Below are positions 1-10,607 of a DNA stretch of 64,000 nt, piece after piece (position 1 is the stretch's first letter; each line of letters begins with the position of its first letter). A program made the translations under genes and the position numbers. The stretch is from Vespula vulgaris (Eukaryota; Arthropoda; Insecta; Hymenoptera; Vespidae): the NCBI RefSeq assembly GCF_905475345.1, contig NC_066586.1, positions 3,427,501-3,491,500 of the forward strand, read 5' to 3'. The notes under the pieces were generated by a model. That model was not told the origin of the DNA. It did not search any database and saw only the letters and a program-made list of their open reading frames with translations.

Positions 1-657
1 GAACGAAGATACAAGGGAAAAAAAAGAAAATGGGAAAAGATGTACTCGCGAAAACCGTGAGCTCGTCCGACCATAAACGCACGTCTACTACTGCAAGCTA
101 GACCGTCGAGAATCGTACAAGATTTATCGATACGCCATATTGGCTCCTTTTCACTTACGCTTGCAAGCATGATACCTAACCCGAGCTTGCATAATTTAAA
201 GGCTTTCTATATATATATATATATGTATGCGAGAAAGGTACGAATGAAATATAGTGGAACATTTCGAAACGCACCGTACCAATACGATTTTTCGATTGGG
301 AGATGTTGCTTCTTGGTAAAGCTCGAATGTATCGAAAAACGATGTGTGTCGGTGAAAAGTGATGACTGACTTTAACGTGTTCACTGACATCGAGGTAACC
401 CTCGATATATATATATTTTTTCTTTTTTCTTTACATCTTATTTTAAATATTTCAATTTCTTGATTATTTACGATACTTTCGTATAACGAAGCAAAAGTTA
501 AATCCTACCGGAGGAAACGTAAAAGTCTCGATACTTTTCCTCTTTTATGAAAAATTGTGAAAGACCCTAGACGGATGTATTGATTTATGCGAAATTGGCT
601 CGACAGTCGACGCGTTAAAAAGCATGCGAGCTGAACGAAAGAAAAAGATAGAAAGAG

Positions 658-660
<3 letters not shown>
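1..660. other. AT-rich non-coding stretch
   Basis: No gene-like frame or RNA gene is visible. It holds a short (TA)n tract near 210-226, another TA-rich run near 403-415 and T-rich runs near 415-435. Two frames of about 65 codons on opposite strands at 169-390 overlap each other and are shadows of the same AT-rich DNA. Confidence 0.6.

Positions 661-661
<1 letters not shown>

Positions 662-693
<32 letters not shown>
662..693. repeat. (GA)n microsatellite
   Basis: Uninterrupted GA dinucleotide run. A pyrimidine-rich CT region follows at about 870-1000. Serine/leucine-rich frames across both are artefacts of these repeats. Confidence 0.95.
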
Positions 694-696
<3 letters not shown>

Positions 697-1019
697 GGTG
701 AGGGAGAGGACGGTCTGAGATATAAGAAATAATAAACGAGACCATTAAGCCTGTGAACTTTCCTCGTCCACGAGGGTGGAAGAAAACGAGGCGAAAGAAC
801 AAAAGCTTGCTCTCCCTGAGCTTGCACTCTTTACATCCCATACTCTTTATATTTTCATACTACACTTTCTCTCCCTCTCTCTTTCTCTCTCTCTCTTCCT
901 TTTTCCCTTTCTCATTTGAATCCGTCCTGAAAGTTGGCGTTGTCTATGTTTCTTTCTCTCTGTCTATCTCTCTCTCTCTATCTATTTCTTTCTCTCCTTC
1001 TCGTCATCAGCTTTAAACG

Positions 1020-1340
1020 TATAAACAATATGTCGTTACGTGAAGTCCCATTCGTAAAAAGTAGACCTTAAAAAAAAAAGGAAAGAGGAAAAAAAAATCA
1101 CGTTAGTAGTAGGAAGGAAGAGGTCGAGATGTTTTCAAACGTTGCCTCTTTCGTTCTCTCGAAAAAAGAGAAACGAGAAGCCGGCAGTAGTACGTACTTA
1201 CAATAGTCAGACACTTCAAAGTACCTAACGAGAATAGAAATACTTCGACATAGCGAATCGACCTAAACGAAAATTTCAAGTTTTCCGACTGAAAGTTACA
1301 GCCCGTTCTTCTTGACGTGAGATATAATAGAACTTCAGTC
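1020..1340. other. Non-coding stretch before the 1341 repeat cluster
   Basis: Mixed AT-rich sequence with A-runs near 1070-1100. An 89-codon minus-strand frame here has no recognisable features. Confidence 0.5.
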
Positions 1341-1690
1341 GAATTCTGAATATTTATATAGACTATCGACACCCTTATATAGACAAGTGTGTATCAAAGA
1401 CACACCTACTTGTGATTCACTGAGAGTAGAATTCTGAGAATTTATGTAGGTCACTGATATCCTCACACGACACCTGTTAAAAGTTCTATGTCATTCTAAG
1501 AATTTATGTAGAGCAGAGATATGGCAAGTTTTACATACTTATTTATTGTCAATTCATAGAATGCAATTCTAAGAATTTATGTAGGCCAACGATGTTCTTT
1601 TACTTGACACCTGTTAAATACGCATCTGGCTGAGAATGATTCGTCGAGAAATTCCAAGAATTTATGTAGGTCAGATATACTTTTATATTC
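1341..1690 (+). repeat. Five-copy irregular direct repeat with core ATTCTRAGAATTTATGTAGG
   Basis: Copies of a core close to ATTCTAAGAATTTATGTAGG begin near 1341, 1429, 1491, 1564 and 1649, spaced 88, 62, 73 and 85 bases. Copies 2 and 4 share a second block, GACACCTGTTAAA, at 1469 and 1606, that is 40 and 42 bases after the core start. The core is conserved and the spacers are not. This differs from a simple microsatellite and looks like a decayed minisatellite or a cluster of binding sites. Each core holds the near-palindrome TTCTAAGAA. Function is unknown. Confidence 0.8.
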
Positions 1691-1836
1691 TCAGATTTAC
1701 ATTTTTATGGGATAGGACACATATTAAAAATCGATTAAACAACTCAGCCGAGTATGTATTACATTTGCTTGAACCTCTTACATATCGTATCTATCTAAAA
1801 AATATATTTGCGTATTTTTTTTCTTTCTTTTTGCTG

Positions 1837-2418
1837 TCAAAAAAAAAAAGAAAATAAAAGAAAAAGAAAGCAGCGCTCTCGTGACAACGAAAATTCCATA
1901 AAAGTCTGACGTGACACTTTTTGCCCGGTAAGCAGATCCGCGGACGAGAAAATTGGTCCAATATTCCGATCAGAAGTTTCCACGTCTCGACAACGAAGCT
2001 TCTCATCGTTCGAGCTTCGAATTTTGTAGAAAACTGCGAAATCGTTCGCCCGAAAAATGATTTCGCGTTTAACTAGATACATAGGTAGGTATATTAATTT
2101 TCCGTAAGTAGATTGCAACGACCTCGATATCATCGTCGTTCTATCGTTACAGCAGACAATTTTATTTATATCGTGCATTATGTTAAACCACTTAGTTTTA
2201 ATTAACAATAGAGAGGAAGAGAGAGAGGAAGGGGAAATTGCATAGTCTCGACAATGGAAAATTTGTAGAAAATTTTCCAATGAATATTTCGGATTTCTGA
2301 CAATGCGAGAAAAATCGTACAGGTAGGATATAAATTCAATACAAACCGTTGTCCGATAAACGTGAACATTGAAAAAAAAAAAAAAAAGAAAAAAGATCGA
2401 ACATATCGGCCGTAACAT
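1837..2418 (-). CDS. Hypothetical protein candidate, 193 aa
   Basis: I do not recognise this frame; it is the longest ATG-initiated frame in the window that is not built mainly on a microsatellite. The start is a true ATG at 2418-2416 in weak context. Residues 5-16 are a phenylalanine-rich hydrophobic run after MLRPIC, which could pass for a signal peptide or anchor, but it is encoded by the A-run at 2371-2395. Residues 20-175 are compositionally mixed with charged residues, a Cys-Cys pair at 89-90 and no repeats. The C-terminus again runs into A-rich DNA and ends in a Phe-rich tail. Assuming about 38% GC, roughly 13 stops would be expected by chance over this length. No TATA box, intron signal or neighbouring gene supports it. 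Alternatives are a chance frame, an exon, or a fragment of an old mobile element. Confidence 0.25.
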   Translation of the reverse strand: MLRPICSIFFLFFFFFNVHVYRTTVCIEFISYLYDFSRIVRNPKYSLENFLQIFHCRDYAISPSSLSSSLLLIKTKWFNIMHDINKIVCCNDRTTMISRSLQSTYGKLIYLPMYLVKREIIFRANDFAVFYKIRSSNDEKLRCRDVETSDRNIGPIFSSADLLTGQKVSRQTFMEFSLSRERCFLFLLFSFFF

Positions 2419-2424
2419 TCGCGT

Positions 2425-5285
2425 ATGCCTTCGAAACTCGTGATTCGAAAGCTTTCACAACGTGACTCGGCAATTTTTCCGATATATTTTAACGAACGAT
2501 TTGCACCCCTTGAAACTCGTCTTTGCTCATTTTCTTTCTCTCTCGCTCACTCTTTTTGTCACTCCTTTCCACCTTCTGCGAATTTCCGTCCTTCAAGCGT
2601 CAACAATTTATCTGTATTACAAAGAGCCCTTTCTGGGCTTTCCATAGCTTTGAAAAGAACCATTATCGAGACGCCCTAGTCGAATTATCGTATATCTTTG
2701 AGAATCGGCCATCCTCATTCAACTTGCACTAACATATATTTGAAGTCTTGGTCCATTGGAACTTTTCCGTGAAATGAGAAAACTAAAACCATTTGCAGAT
2801 CGAAAAAATTGTATTTACAATAGGAGTAGGAGTATCGATAATCGTAAGATCGATTTTCTTCTATTTGTATCTTTTTACTTTTGTAAATAAATTTTGTACG
2901 ACGATAAACGTACATATAAATATATACGTTTATACATAATAAAAGGAAGTGTACGATCGAGCACTCACGATCGATTCGAAAGAAAAGAAGAATACAACAA
3001 CGAAGTTGTTGTAAAAAGATTGTAAATAATTTTTACATGACTGTAAAAAAAGAAAACGAAATAATAGCTACGAGAGAAATCAATTTGCAATTTAACGAAA
3101 GGAACAAAACGACTTAAAAGTGCATTCTATGTGTTACGTGTCCACAACGATAAGGGTGTTCGGTCAAGCTTGAATCGAAGGGAAAATGGAAGGGAATGAA
3201 TGCGGTCATGGTTCCTCCTTTCTTTACTATTCGTCTATTATCTCTTGAAATAGAAAAGAAAAAGAAGAGAAAGAAAAGAACGAATAACAAGGATAGACCG
3301 TTTGAAACGCAACAATACCATTCGACGGATCAATGAAATTTGTTAACTATTCATAATAAGTTACAATTTCAGTATGGCTGCTTGGAATTTCTTTGAATTC
3401 GCGTTCCATTGTCTATGCTCGTAGATTTAGCTCTTTTAACGAAAAGATTTCGAGGTTCGAACGAAATGGAGAAAGAAAGAAAGAGAGAAACAAAGAAAGA
3501 GAAAGAGAGAGAGGGTGAATTTTAACAAACTAAAACTTTGTTCAATACTTACATTAGTGTTCCTGAAAAGCGTTAGAGAATCCGTGTAAAGTTGAATTAA
3601 AAGAGAAAGAGAGAGAGAGAGAGAAAATCGATATAAAAAGTATCGAGTTTCAAGCGTAACGCTAATGGCGCTCCATATTTCATCGAGAACTTCTGAATCG
3701 AAACCACGGCATAAATTTTCATCATACGTACGAGCATCGAGAGAAGTTCAAGTGGTCATGGCTGTAATACTTTATATTAATTGTATGCAAGGAACAATAT
3801 CGACGATAGTGTCATTGTTACGTTACAATAGTTCAGGATAGATAATGAATGTTTAACGAGGGAGCCGGCAGCGGTAATAATTATATCTAGGTCAATGAAC
3901 AATAAGCGTCGGCCTGGACGACCTCGCTCGGAATGTGCGTGCCCTGGTACTTCGTTGTGCCTCCTCCTCATCGAAAAACGACTAATTAACGAGCCGTTAA
4001 ACGCTCTCGACCCTATTACGCATGTCCTTGTTTCGACTTGCCCTGAAAGAGAATCATGGCCTATACCTAACTACTTCCCGCTTAAAGCGAATTGTGAAAA
4101 AAGAAAAAAAAAGAAAAGCTTAAACTCTTCTTTCGAAAGGGGAGATTAAAAAAAAAAAGAAAAAAGAAAAAAAGAAAGAAGAATGAAACAAGATAGAATC
4201 TTGATTCCTTTAAATTCGTATCCACGATATACTTATTAAAAATTTTATAACTATATTTCTACACATACTTTCTATACGACTTTGGTCGATTAATTATCAT
4301 CGTAATAGAACGAAGGGAAAACAAGTATACGCTTAAATCACGAGTAACAACATCAAAGAGATATCGCCGGGAGTGATGTTAAGTTGGTGATATCTCGAGA
4401 AGATCTGAGGCACATCCGGTCTTCCAATATTTGCCGTAGAGATGAAGAAAGGAACCAACCAAGAGGAGTAAACGTCTTCTCTCGTTTTCGTCATGGAAAC
4501 GTTCCCCTCGCTCGAGAGTTCCTCGCTCTAAGACGCGAGCATTAATCCGATCTCACACGAATTTAGACAAATTTGCTCCAACATTTACGGATCGTTCCTT
4601 CCCTTCTTTATCTTCATCAGGTATAATCGTTTTTCGAAAGAAGACTGCATTGAGGGCGGAAATAGAGGAGAGAAAAAATGAATAAAAAGCAAAGAGAAAA
4701 AAAGAAATTAAGATTTAATGACAAATTTTTACGGAAACTATTATTACGAGGATCGTTTACGTGTAAGAGGGATATATACGAAACGCAGGAAGTCGACTAG
4801 ACGATGAACGTTTACGAAGCTTTAACGTGCCACACATCGTTATGAGGAACGATCAATCATGATTCAAGGAGAAGGCTACGAAAGAAAAAAAAAAAAAGAA
4901 AAAAAGAAATAATACGAAGCAACAGCGATGTCAGGAAGATGAGATTTCCTGTTACCATGTTTAGGATCGGTCCTGTCGATGACGTTAATATATAGTTCCG
5001 AACTTTTGTTACTTTCTAAAGGCAAAAAAAAAGGAGAAAAAAATAAAGGGGGAAAAAAACACGAATCGATCGATCGAATTAAGTATGGAAATTTATTTAA
5101 ATCCTTGTGAAATAAACGATAGGTAATTCTAGTCTACTAGCATCGTCGATCGTACATAGTTCCACGTTTAGCTTAAATACCGATTGCATTTATTTACACA
5201 AGATTTTTTTTATATCATCGACGTTTAATAGAAATATTGATTTTTCAGTATATATATGTATAGATACATATATATATATGATTTT
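2425..5285. other. Gene-poor AT-rich region
   Basis: Numerous A-rich and GA-rich runs (for example 3470-3515, 3601-3626, 4090-4180, 4884-4910, 5026-5060) and no convincing gene. A perfect TATA word (TATAAAAAG, 3632-3640) precedes a 58-codon ATG frame at 3665-3841, discussed in the findings. Frames near 3777-4149 overlap on both strands and show no family features. Confidence 0.5.
3665..3841 (+). CDS. Very weak small-ORF candidate, 58 aa
   Basis: An ATG frame of 58 codons starts 33 bases after the first base of a consensus TATA word at 3632-3640, which would leave almost no 5' leader. The N-terminal half is polar and basic (MALHISSRTSESKPRHK). The C-terminal half contains a mildly hydrophobic stretch around residues 29-53. 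No family is recognised. A frame this short is expected many times by chance, so the only support is the TATA spacing. Confidence 0.1.
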   Translation: MALHISSRTSESKPRHKFSSYVRASREVQVVMAVILYINCMQGTISTIVSLLRYNSSG

Positions 5286-5330
5286 ACGTGGAAAGTAAAG
5301 AAAAAAAGAAAATAAAAAAAAGAGAGAAAG

Positions 5331-5347
5331 AGAGAGAGAGAGAGAGA
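5331..5347. repeat. Short (GA)n microsatellite
   Basis: GA run embedded in a longer purine-rich tract from about 5298 to 5350. Confidence 0.9.
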
Positions 5348-5389
5348 AAAGAATCTTACCCCGATGGAAAAAGAATATCTTTATGGTTT

Positions 5390-5982
5390 CGTATACAACG
5401 CACAGAGTCCATAAATATCGGCGTATCCGTAAGAAGCTTTCAGTTCTTCCATGGAAAATCGGCGATAACGTTAAATCGTGCACAATACCAAGCCCTTACC
5501 CTTAGGCGTTTACGGAATAAAAGATAGCTACGTTCGAAGAGTGGCCTTCGCCTTTTTCGAATTGCCCTCTTCAACGACCGACGGGGATGGTCGCCGAGTA
5601 TTAACATATTTACGATCGTCATGAATTCGAACGTACACATTTACCCCCACCCTCTTTACTCCCTCTCTTCCTCTCTCTTTCTATCTCTATCTCTATCTCT
5701 CTTTCTCTCTCTCTCTCTCTCCTTTCCCGTAAAGTTCTATGACGCTAGTCTCAACTCGTCGATCGATCCCTTTCGGAAATCGACATCGATCGAGCAGCAG
5801 TAGCAGCAGCACCAGAACCAAGGCAAGCATGCAAGAAGAGAAAATTAGTCGAGCGTGTCATTCGTCGTCCTAGGAGAAAGACCCTTCGAGTCTCGTCCCT
5901 TGGACGACAAGAGAGAACTCGTCCAACCCTTTCTTGCACTCGTAAAAATGCGCGTGCAAACTTATCCGAGCACGTACCGAAT

Positions 5983-5986
<4 letters not shown>
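5390..5986. other. CpG-richer non-coding block
   Basis: GC-richer sequence with many TCGA and CGATCG words, a CT-rich run at about 5655-5722 and a short CAG-rich stretch at about 5790-5815. Frames on both strands overlap and depend on the CT/GA tracts. No gene is recognised. Confidence 0.5.

Positions 5987-6024
<38 letters not shown>
5987..6024. repeat. (CT)n microsatellite
   Basis: Uninterrupted CT dinucleotide run of about 19 units. Confidence 0.95.
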
Positions 6025-6027
<3 letters not shown>

Positions 6028-6066
6028 CCCTTTTCCTCGAACATTCACGTTTCTCGTCTCATCTTC

Positions 6067-6101
6067 TCTCGTCTCGTCTCGTATCGTCTCGTCTCGTTTC
6101 G
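6067..6101. repeat. TCTCG pentanucleotide tandem repeat
   Basis: About seven units of TCTCG with two single-base variants (TATCG, TTTCG). It lies 43 bases after a CT microsatellite and may derive from it by expansion of a CpG-containing variant unit. Confidence 0.85.
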
Positions 6102-6199
6102 AGAGGGATCGGAGAGTATGAGGGACTTTGCAAAGGGCCACGCGATGCGCGTAAAGTACCTTAGGCAGATACTGGTAAGAATGCAGAAAAAGGGGTGAA

Positions 6200-6950
6200 T
6201 CCAAATGGGATGAATCACGTCAGGTGGATTCGATATATATTTCGATGCGATACGACGTTAAAGAAACTCGAGAGTCGTGCGAAAAGGGCTTCCTTAGAAA
6301 AAGAATACTTACTATTCCATTCTTCTTCATCCGATACCTCCCCTTTCGACTTCATTTGCATTTAGGCTGATTTTATGGGCATGGATTATTTCAAATCGAT
6401 CGTAAAGAATGTTCTTTTCCTTTCTCGTTTCGAGCGATTGCTCGAGAGATTGTAGCGTTTTCTCTTTTTTCCTTCTTTTTTTTTCTTATTTTAGATTTCA
6501 CGAATTCAGTAATAGTAACTTTGTTTTTCTTATCTTTTTTTTTTTATTCGCTTTAACTTTTATTCTTCAATAGATTGAAAGTTGGAGTTTCGCATTCGTC
6601 CGATGAAATCTCGAAGAATACTGTCTTGGTAGTTGTTCGGAATAGTCGATGACGAGTTCATCAAATAACGTCGAGGATAAAATAAGAACGAATCGAATTA
6701 TATCAAAGGAAGTATTGTATAAATTTATATTTGTATTTGTAATTCTCTTAAAATGATACCGATCATCTCGAAATGTTATCATTGAATGTATTTAGAAAAT
6801 ATAGCGCACAGATGTTTGCAATAAAGAACACTGTCGAGATTATTTTCTTTTTCCCTTTATTTCATTATTTTTTAAACGAACATATAAAAGAATCACATCG
6901 TTTTTATTTCCGTTTCCCTCGTTAAAAAATTCATTTAAAATCGTTGTTCA
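6200..6950. other. AT-rich stretch without genes
   Basis: T-rich runs near 6470-6550 and no convincing coding frame. A perfect 12-bp palindrome CGTTTATAAACG at 6952-6963 lies at its end, 19 bases before a TATA box. Confidence 0.5.
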
Positions 6951-6981
6951 GCGTTTATAAACGTAACAAGTATGATAATCC

Positions 6982-6990
6982 TATAAATAG
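6982..6990 (+). promoter_or_regulatory. Consensus TATA box (TATAAATAG)
   Basis: A full consensus TATA word. A start site about 30 bases downstream would fall near 7012, and the ATG of the 146-codon frame is at 7027. This spacing supports a core promoter with a very short leader. Consensus TATA words also arise by chance in AT-rich DNA. Confidence 0.3.
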
Positions 6991-7026
6991 CTTTCGCAAA
7001 GAGGATACAGAAATAAAAGTCTCTCG

Positions 7027-7342
7027 ATGAAGAAAATAAATCGATCGTGTTATATCAGCTTGGAGCAAACGACCAAACGACTTATCGAGAAAGCCAAAGG
7101 AAAAGATTCAAAAAGCGTACTCATCTTTGGTGGTCCTACTTTTATCTTTCGAAACTTCATATCAGACTTACAACAAGCCGTCGAAGAAGCCGTAACGGAC
7201 TTTTTACCACTTTTATATTCAATCGCAAGTTTTTGGCGAGCCGCCGACGACAAGTTTGTGCGAGCGATCCAAGAATGGACCATCGATCACGTCTTAGGAA
7301 CATCGAGAAGATGGAGAAACAGAAAGAAATGTAGAAAGAGCG

Positions 7343-7395
<53 letters not shown>

Positions 7396-7467
7396 GAGAG
7401 AAAGAGAGAGATCTCGACTTCTTTATACTTGTTGACTCTTCTTGGAATCACTCCCTGGGAAGCATAG
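7027..7467 (+). CDS. Hypothetical protein candidate, 146 aa, with a microsatellite-encoded RE tail
   Basis: An unrecognised ATG frame whose first 105 or so codons are compositionally ordinary: lysine-rich N-terminus (MKKINRSCYISLEQ), a segment with GGP at about residues 35-37, then an alternating hydrophobic/acidic stretch (SDLQQAVEEAVTDFL) that could form an amphipathic helix. From about residue 106 the frame enters the GA microsatellite at 7346-7391 and encodes Arg-Glu repeats before a short hydrophobic end (LYLLTLLGITPW). The consensus TATA box at 6982 is correctly spaced. Shorter frames overlap it on both strands. It could be a young orphan gene, a coding exon, or a chance frame lengthened by the repeat. 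Confidence 0.25.
7346..7391. repeat. (GA)n microsatellite inside the 7027 frame
   Basis: About 23 GA units. It is read as alternating Arg/Glu in the + strand candidate frame. Length changes in steps of two bases would shift that frame. Confidence 0.95.
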
Positions 7468-7469
7468 TT

Positions 7470-8180
7470 TCCGCTATATTCCAACCTTCTATCCTCTTCC
7501 CCTTTCCTCTCTTCTCCCTATTTCCCTCTTTGGGTTCTCTCTATCTTGCCGGCTTCATCGAAATTCTGTCGACCTTACCAGACCGTGAGCAAATCCATTC
7601 TGGATGGCGTTTCACCCCATCTCTCTCTTCCACCCCCTAGCGTACCAGTTATCAGAAAGGGTCACTCAGCACGTGTGTGGTTCCTGTAGATATACGTACG
7701 TGTACGTCTCTTTGGTATGTAAGTACACGAGAGACATGGGTGTTCGTGCATCCGTACGTGAATACCTCCGAGGAGTCGATTCGACCTGGTCAACGTCGGC
7801 TGCACCACGTTGCTCGTCGATCTTCAAGACAAATATTATTCCAAAAAATTGGATTAACCGTTATCGGTTCCCACCAACCACTATCAATACTTCTCTTGCA
7901 TTTTATTGACTCCATATAAAGATTCTAAAATGTATTTACTTTTATTTCGTTATTGATTTCGTTATTGTTAGACAATTTCATCAAATTGACATTGTTTTGA
8001 ATTGCAAAACGAGAAGTTGCTTTTTTAATAAAATTATTTAATCATTTTTACTGGAAAGTTTGGAAAAAGAACGTCTAGTATTCCATATTTTGTTCATCAT
8101 TTTTTATTACATCGATCTTCGTCTTGCTGCATCTAAAGTAGAACAAAAAGAAAAATAAGAAACGAAAACTTAACTACATA
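7470..8180. other. Non-coding stretch
   Basis: A pyrimidine-rich start (7480-7560), a CpG-richer middle (7560-7870) and an AT-rich end. A 101-codon and an 80-codon frame overlap in different phases near 7604-7919, and neither shows family features. Confidence 0.5.
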
Positions 8181-8186
8181 TAGATA

Positions 8187-8215
8187 TACATACGTACATA
8201 CATACATACATACAT

Positions 8216-8249
<34 letters not shown>
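8187..8249. repeat. Compound (ATAC)n-(TA)n-(CA)n microsatellite
   Basis: Tetranucleotide ATAC/TACA units from about 8187 run into an uninterrupted TA tract at 8222-8248 and then a short CA run. Confidence 0.9.
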
Positions 8250-8256
<7 letters not shown>

Positions 8257-8534
8257 TAAGTAGATATAGATAGATTGTTAACGATTTTGCGGGAAATCCT
8301 AACGTGACCAAATACGAAATAGGATCGCAATTAGCGGGGGATTACGCGTACGATGCTGTTGAATTATGGAAATGGATATATGTGATACGTGTATTCTATC
8401 TCTCTTTCGATCTCATGAGATAAGTACGTTCGATTCATCGCTTTGGTGTAACATGATCGGTGGTTGATCGTCGTATTATCATAGAGATATTGAATTAAAG
8501 AGACAGAGTAAGCGAAAGAGAAATGGAGAGAGAC

Positions 8535-8539
<5 letters not shown>

Positions 8540-8565
<26 letters not shown>
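8540..8565. repeat. (GA)n microsatellite
   Basis: About 13 GA units following an interrupted GACAGA run from 8526. Confidence 0.95.
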
Positions 8566-9400
8566 AGTGGATATGGAAAGCCTGTCTCTCTGTTCGATGT
8601 CAATTCGCTCCCTACGCGTTCACTCACAACGAGAGTAAGCTGAGGCTTATAACGCGTTCACAAGCAGTTGCGCGACTGATGAGGCTTAAAAAGAGAAAGA
8701 GAGGAGAAGAGAGGAACCGTATTATTCTTGCATCCTTTACCATCGCAAAACTCGAAAGTCGCTATTGTTTTTCGACAGAGAATTCTGTTGAACCTTTTTT
8801 CCTCCCTTTTTTCTTGTTTTGTAATTTTTTTTCCAAAAACCGCACCGAACAACAACCGGTTCGGGTCGCGCAACGTTATAGATATTTTAAGAGAAAATAA
8901 ATTCCATAGTATTCATTGGCCGTATATGTAGAATAACGAAAATAGAAAATATTTAAAAATCAATATTATCTTACTTTTTGGTTATTAACCGTATAACAAA
9001 AATAGTATACCATGGAATAAGCAAATCCAATTGTTGAATACAAAACAACAGTACAATGTATCTCCCACAGAAGAATTGAAAATTTAAAATACCATGAAGA
9101 ATTATAAATAAAGAATATTTAGTATTTATATATCTAAATAAAATGGCTCGAATTGTACACGTATATTGTAATGCATTGATTTTACGCAAATAATACGATT
9201 ACAAATAAATATAATATATTTGCTGGTGAAACCATCATCGAATTTTATTCTATTTCAACGCATGATGGCAAGTTTTGACTCGATTAACGATGCGACAGAA
9301 TATTACTATCATTATCGTCAAATCGAGCGATCTAGAAGGCGGGTACCGAGACTCGCAGTAAAGTCATCGATTAAATTGCCAAAGGGATGGTCGAACGCAG
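8566..9400. other. CpG-richer patch passing into AT-rich DNA
   Basis: 8570-8880 is GC-richer, with direct words such as GAGGCTTA at about 8642 and 8682. 8900-9200 is strongly AT-rich. No gene is recognised. Confidence 0.5.
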
Positions 9401-9409
9401 GCGAGCATC

Positions 9410-9440
9410 GTTCCGCGCGGTTCCGCGTCGTTCCGCGTCA
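9410..9440. repeat. Decamer tandem repeat GTTCCGCGTC
   Basis: Three GTTCCGCGYS units in a row plus a degenerate fourth (ATTCCACAAT). It is much more GC-rich than its surroundings and unrelated to the GA/CT repeats. Confidence 0.85.
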
Positions 9441-10440
9441 TTCCACAATACCATTACTCAACCGCAAAATTTCATCTCGGTGGATAGATCATTACGTGCT
9501 CGGACGATTTATTCCTTTCAAAGAATTTCAAACTTTTGAAAATAGATATATAAATGCATACACGGGTGCATATACACACTCATGGACTCACCCACATGCA
9601 GCACACACGTATACGCAAATATATATCTGTATTTATTTCGGTTGGGTACGCATTAAAATATTTAAAAATCGAAAATGATTAAATTCAAAACAAACGCATA
9701 TGCAAATACTCGTATATAGGTGAAACGAATATAGATCGGTATGGACGCGCGAACGAATGCGGGAACGGAAAAGCGGCCAGGAAGGAAAGGTAGAGGAGAG
9801 GTAGTTTGAGTACAAATGCAGAGTAAGTGCATTTCACGGGCCACGGTATTTCAGAAATTTCCCGATACTACCCCTCGCAACCCTTTCCCCGTTTCCTCTA
9901 TCTCTTTCTCTTTCTCACTCTCTATCGACGTTCCTTTACATACCAACTCTCCCTCTCTTTCTCTTTCTCTATGTCTATCTCACTTCCATCTTCTCTCTTT
10001 TTCTCCCTTGACTCGCCCTGTAGAAGGATTTCCAACGCTTCCTCTTCCACCACCATCGACTGCCAGATGTTTTCGCGAACGAATGGAAACTGTTCCTTCT
10101 CTTCTCGAGAAGAGTATACTCAATGATGAAACGTTCGGAGGAAAGAGGACGAATGGTTTTTCTCTCTGTTTACCTTCTCTTTTATCCCTTTCTCTCTCTT
10201 TCTCTCTTTCTCTTTCTCTTTCTTGTATAATTCATCAAAAGGCTCACGATTATCGGTACCTAATCGTTGTGGTTGAAAACTTTGCGAGGTTCTTCTCTAG
10301 TCGTGAGAAATGTTAGCAGTCGACTGTCACGATTAGTCAGTTTGACTCGTTAAATATATTTTGTCTGTCATATCCGTCTAATATTATGTTTACATCTACC
10401 AAGAAGACAGAAAACTAAGAAATGTGAAAAACGTTGGTAT
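9441..10440. other. Mixed non-coding block with CT-rich runs
   Basis: CT-rich runs at about 9896-9990 and 10159-10225 create long serine/leucine frames on the + strand. The only non-repetitive part, around 10020-10140, shows no recognisable domain. Confidence 0.5.
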
Positions 10441-10467
10441 TAAAAATAACGAAACACACTCGCGATC

Positions 10468-10607
10468 GATAACGTAGTCCTTACGTCATTTTAAAGTCTT
10501 TAGCCTACAATCGAGGACGAAGTCCTACGTAATTTCAAAATCTATAACTGAGGCCCGGCAAGGTAGTCCTAAGAAATTCTATGTTTGTATAAATAGCAGA
10601 ACCCTGA
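10468..10607 (+). repeat. Three diverged copies of a 45-bp tandem unit ending at a TATA box
   Basis: The word GWAGTCC recurs at 10474, 10519 and 10563 (spacing 45 and 44). It is followed in each copy by a similar T/A-rich arm, for example CATTTTAAAGTCTTTA in copy 1 and AATTTCAAAATCTATA in copy 2. In copy 3 the corresponding arm contains TATAAATAG at 10588-10596. Period and partial homology are clear by eye. The promoter role is inferred. Confidence 0.7.
10588..10596 (+). promoter_or_regulatory. Consensus TATA box (TATAAATAG) within the 45-bp repeat
   Basis: Full TATA consensus. A start about 30 bases downstream would be near 10618. Only a tiny ATG frame follows at 10668 (ATG TAT TAT then soon a stop), so any transcript would need splicing or be non-coding. 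Confidence 0.25.

Noticed and set aside
1341..1690. CRISPR-like array
   Set aside because: The repeats are imperfect, spacing is irregular (62-88 bases), there are no cas genes, and the DNA is eukaryotic in character.
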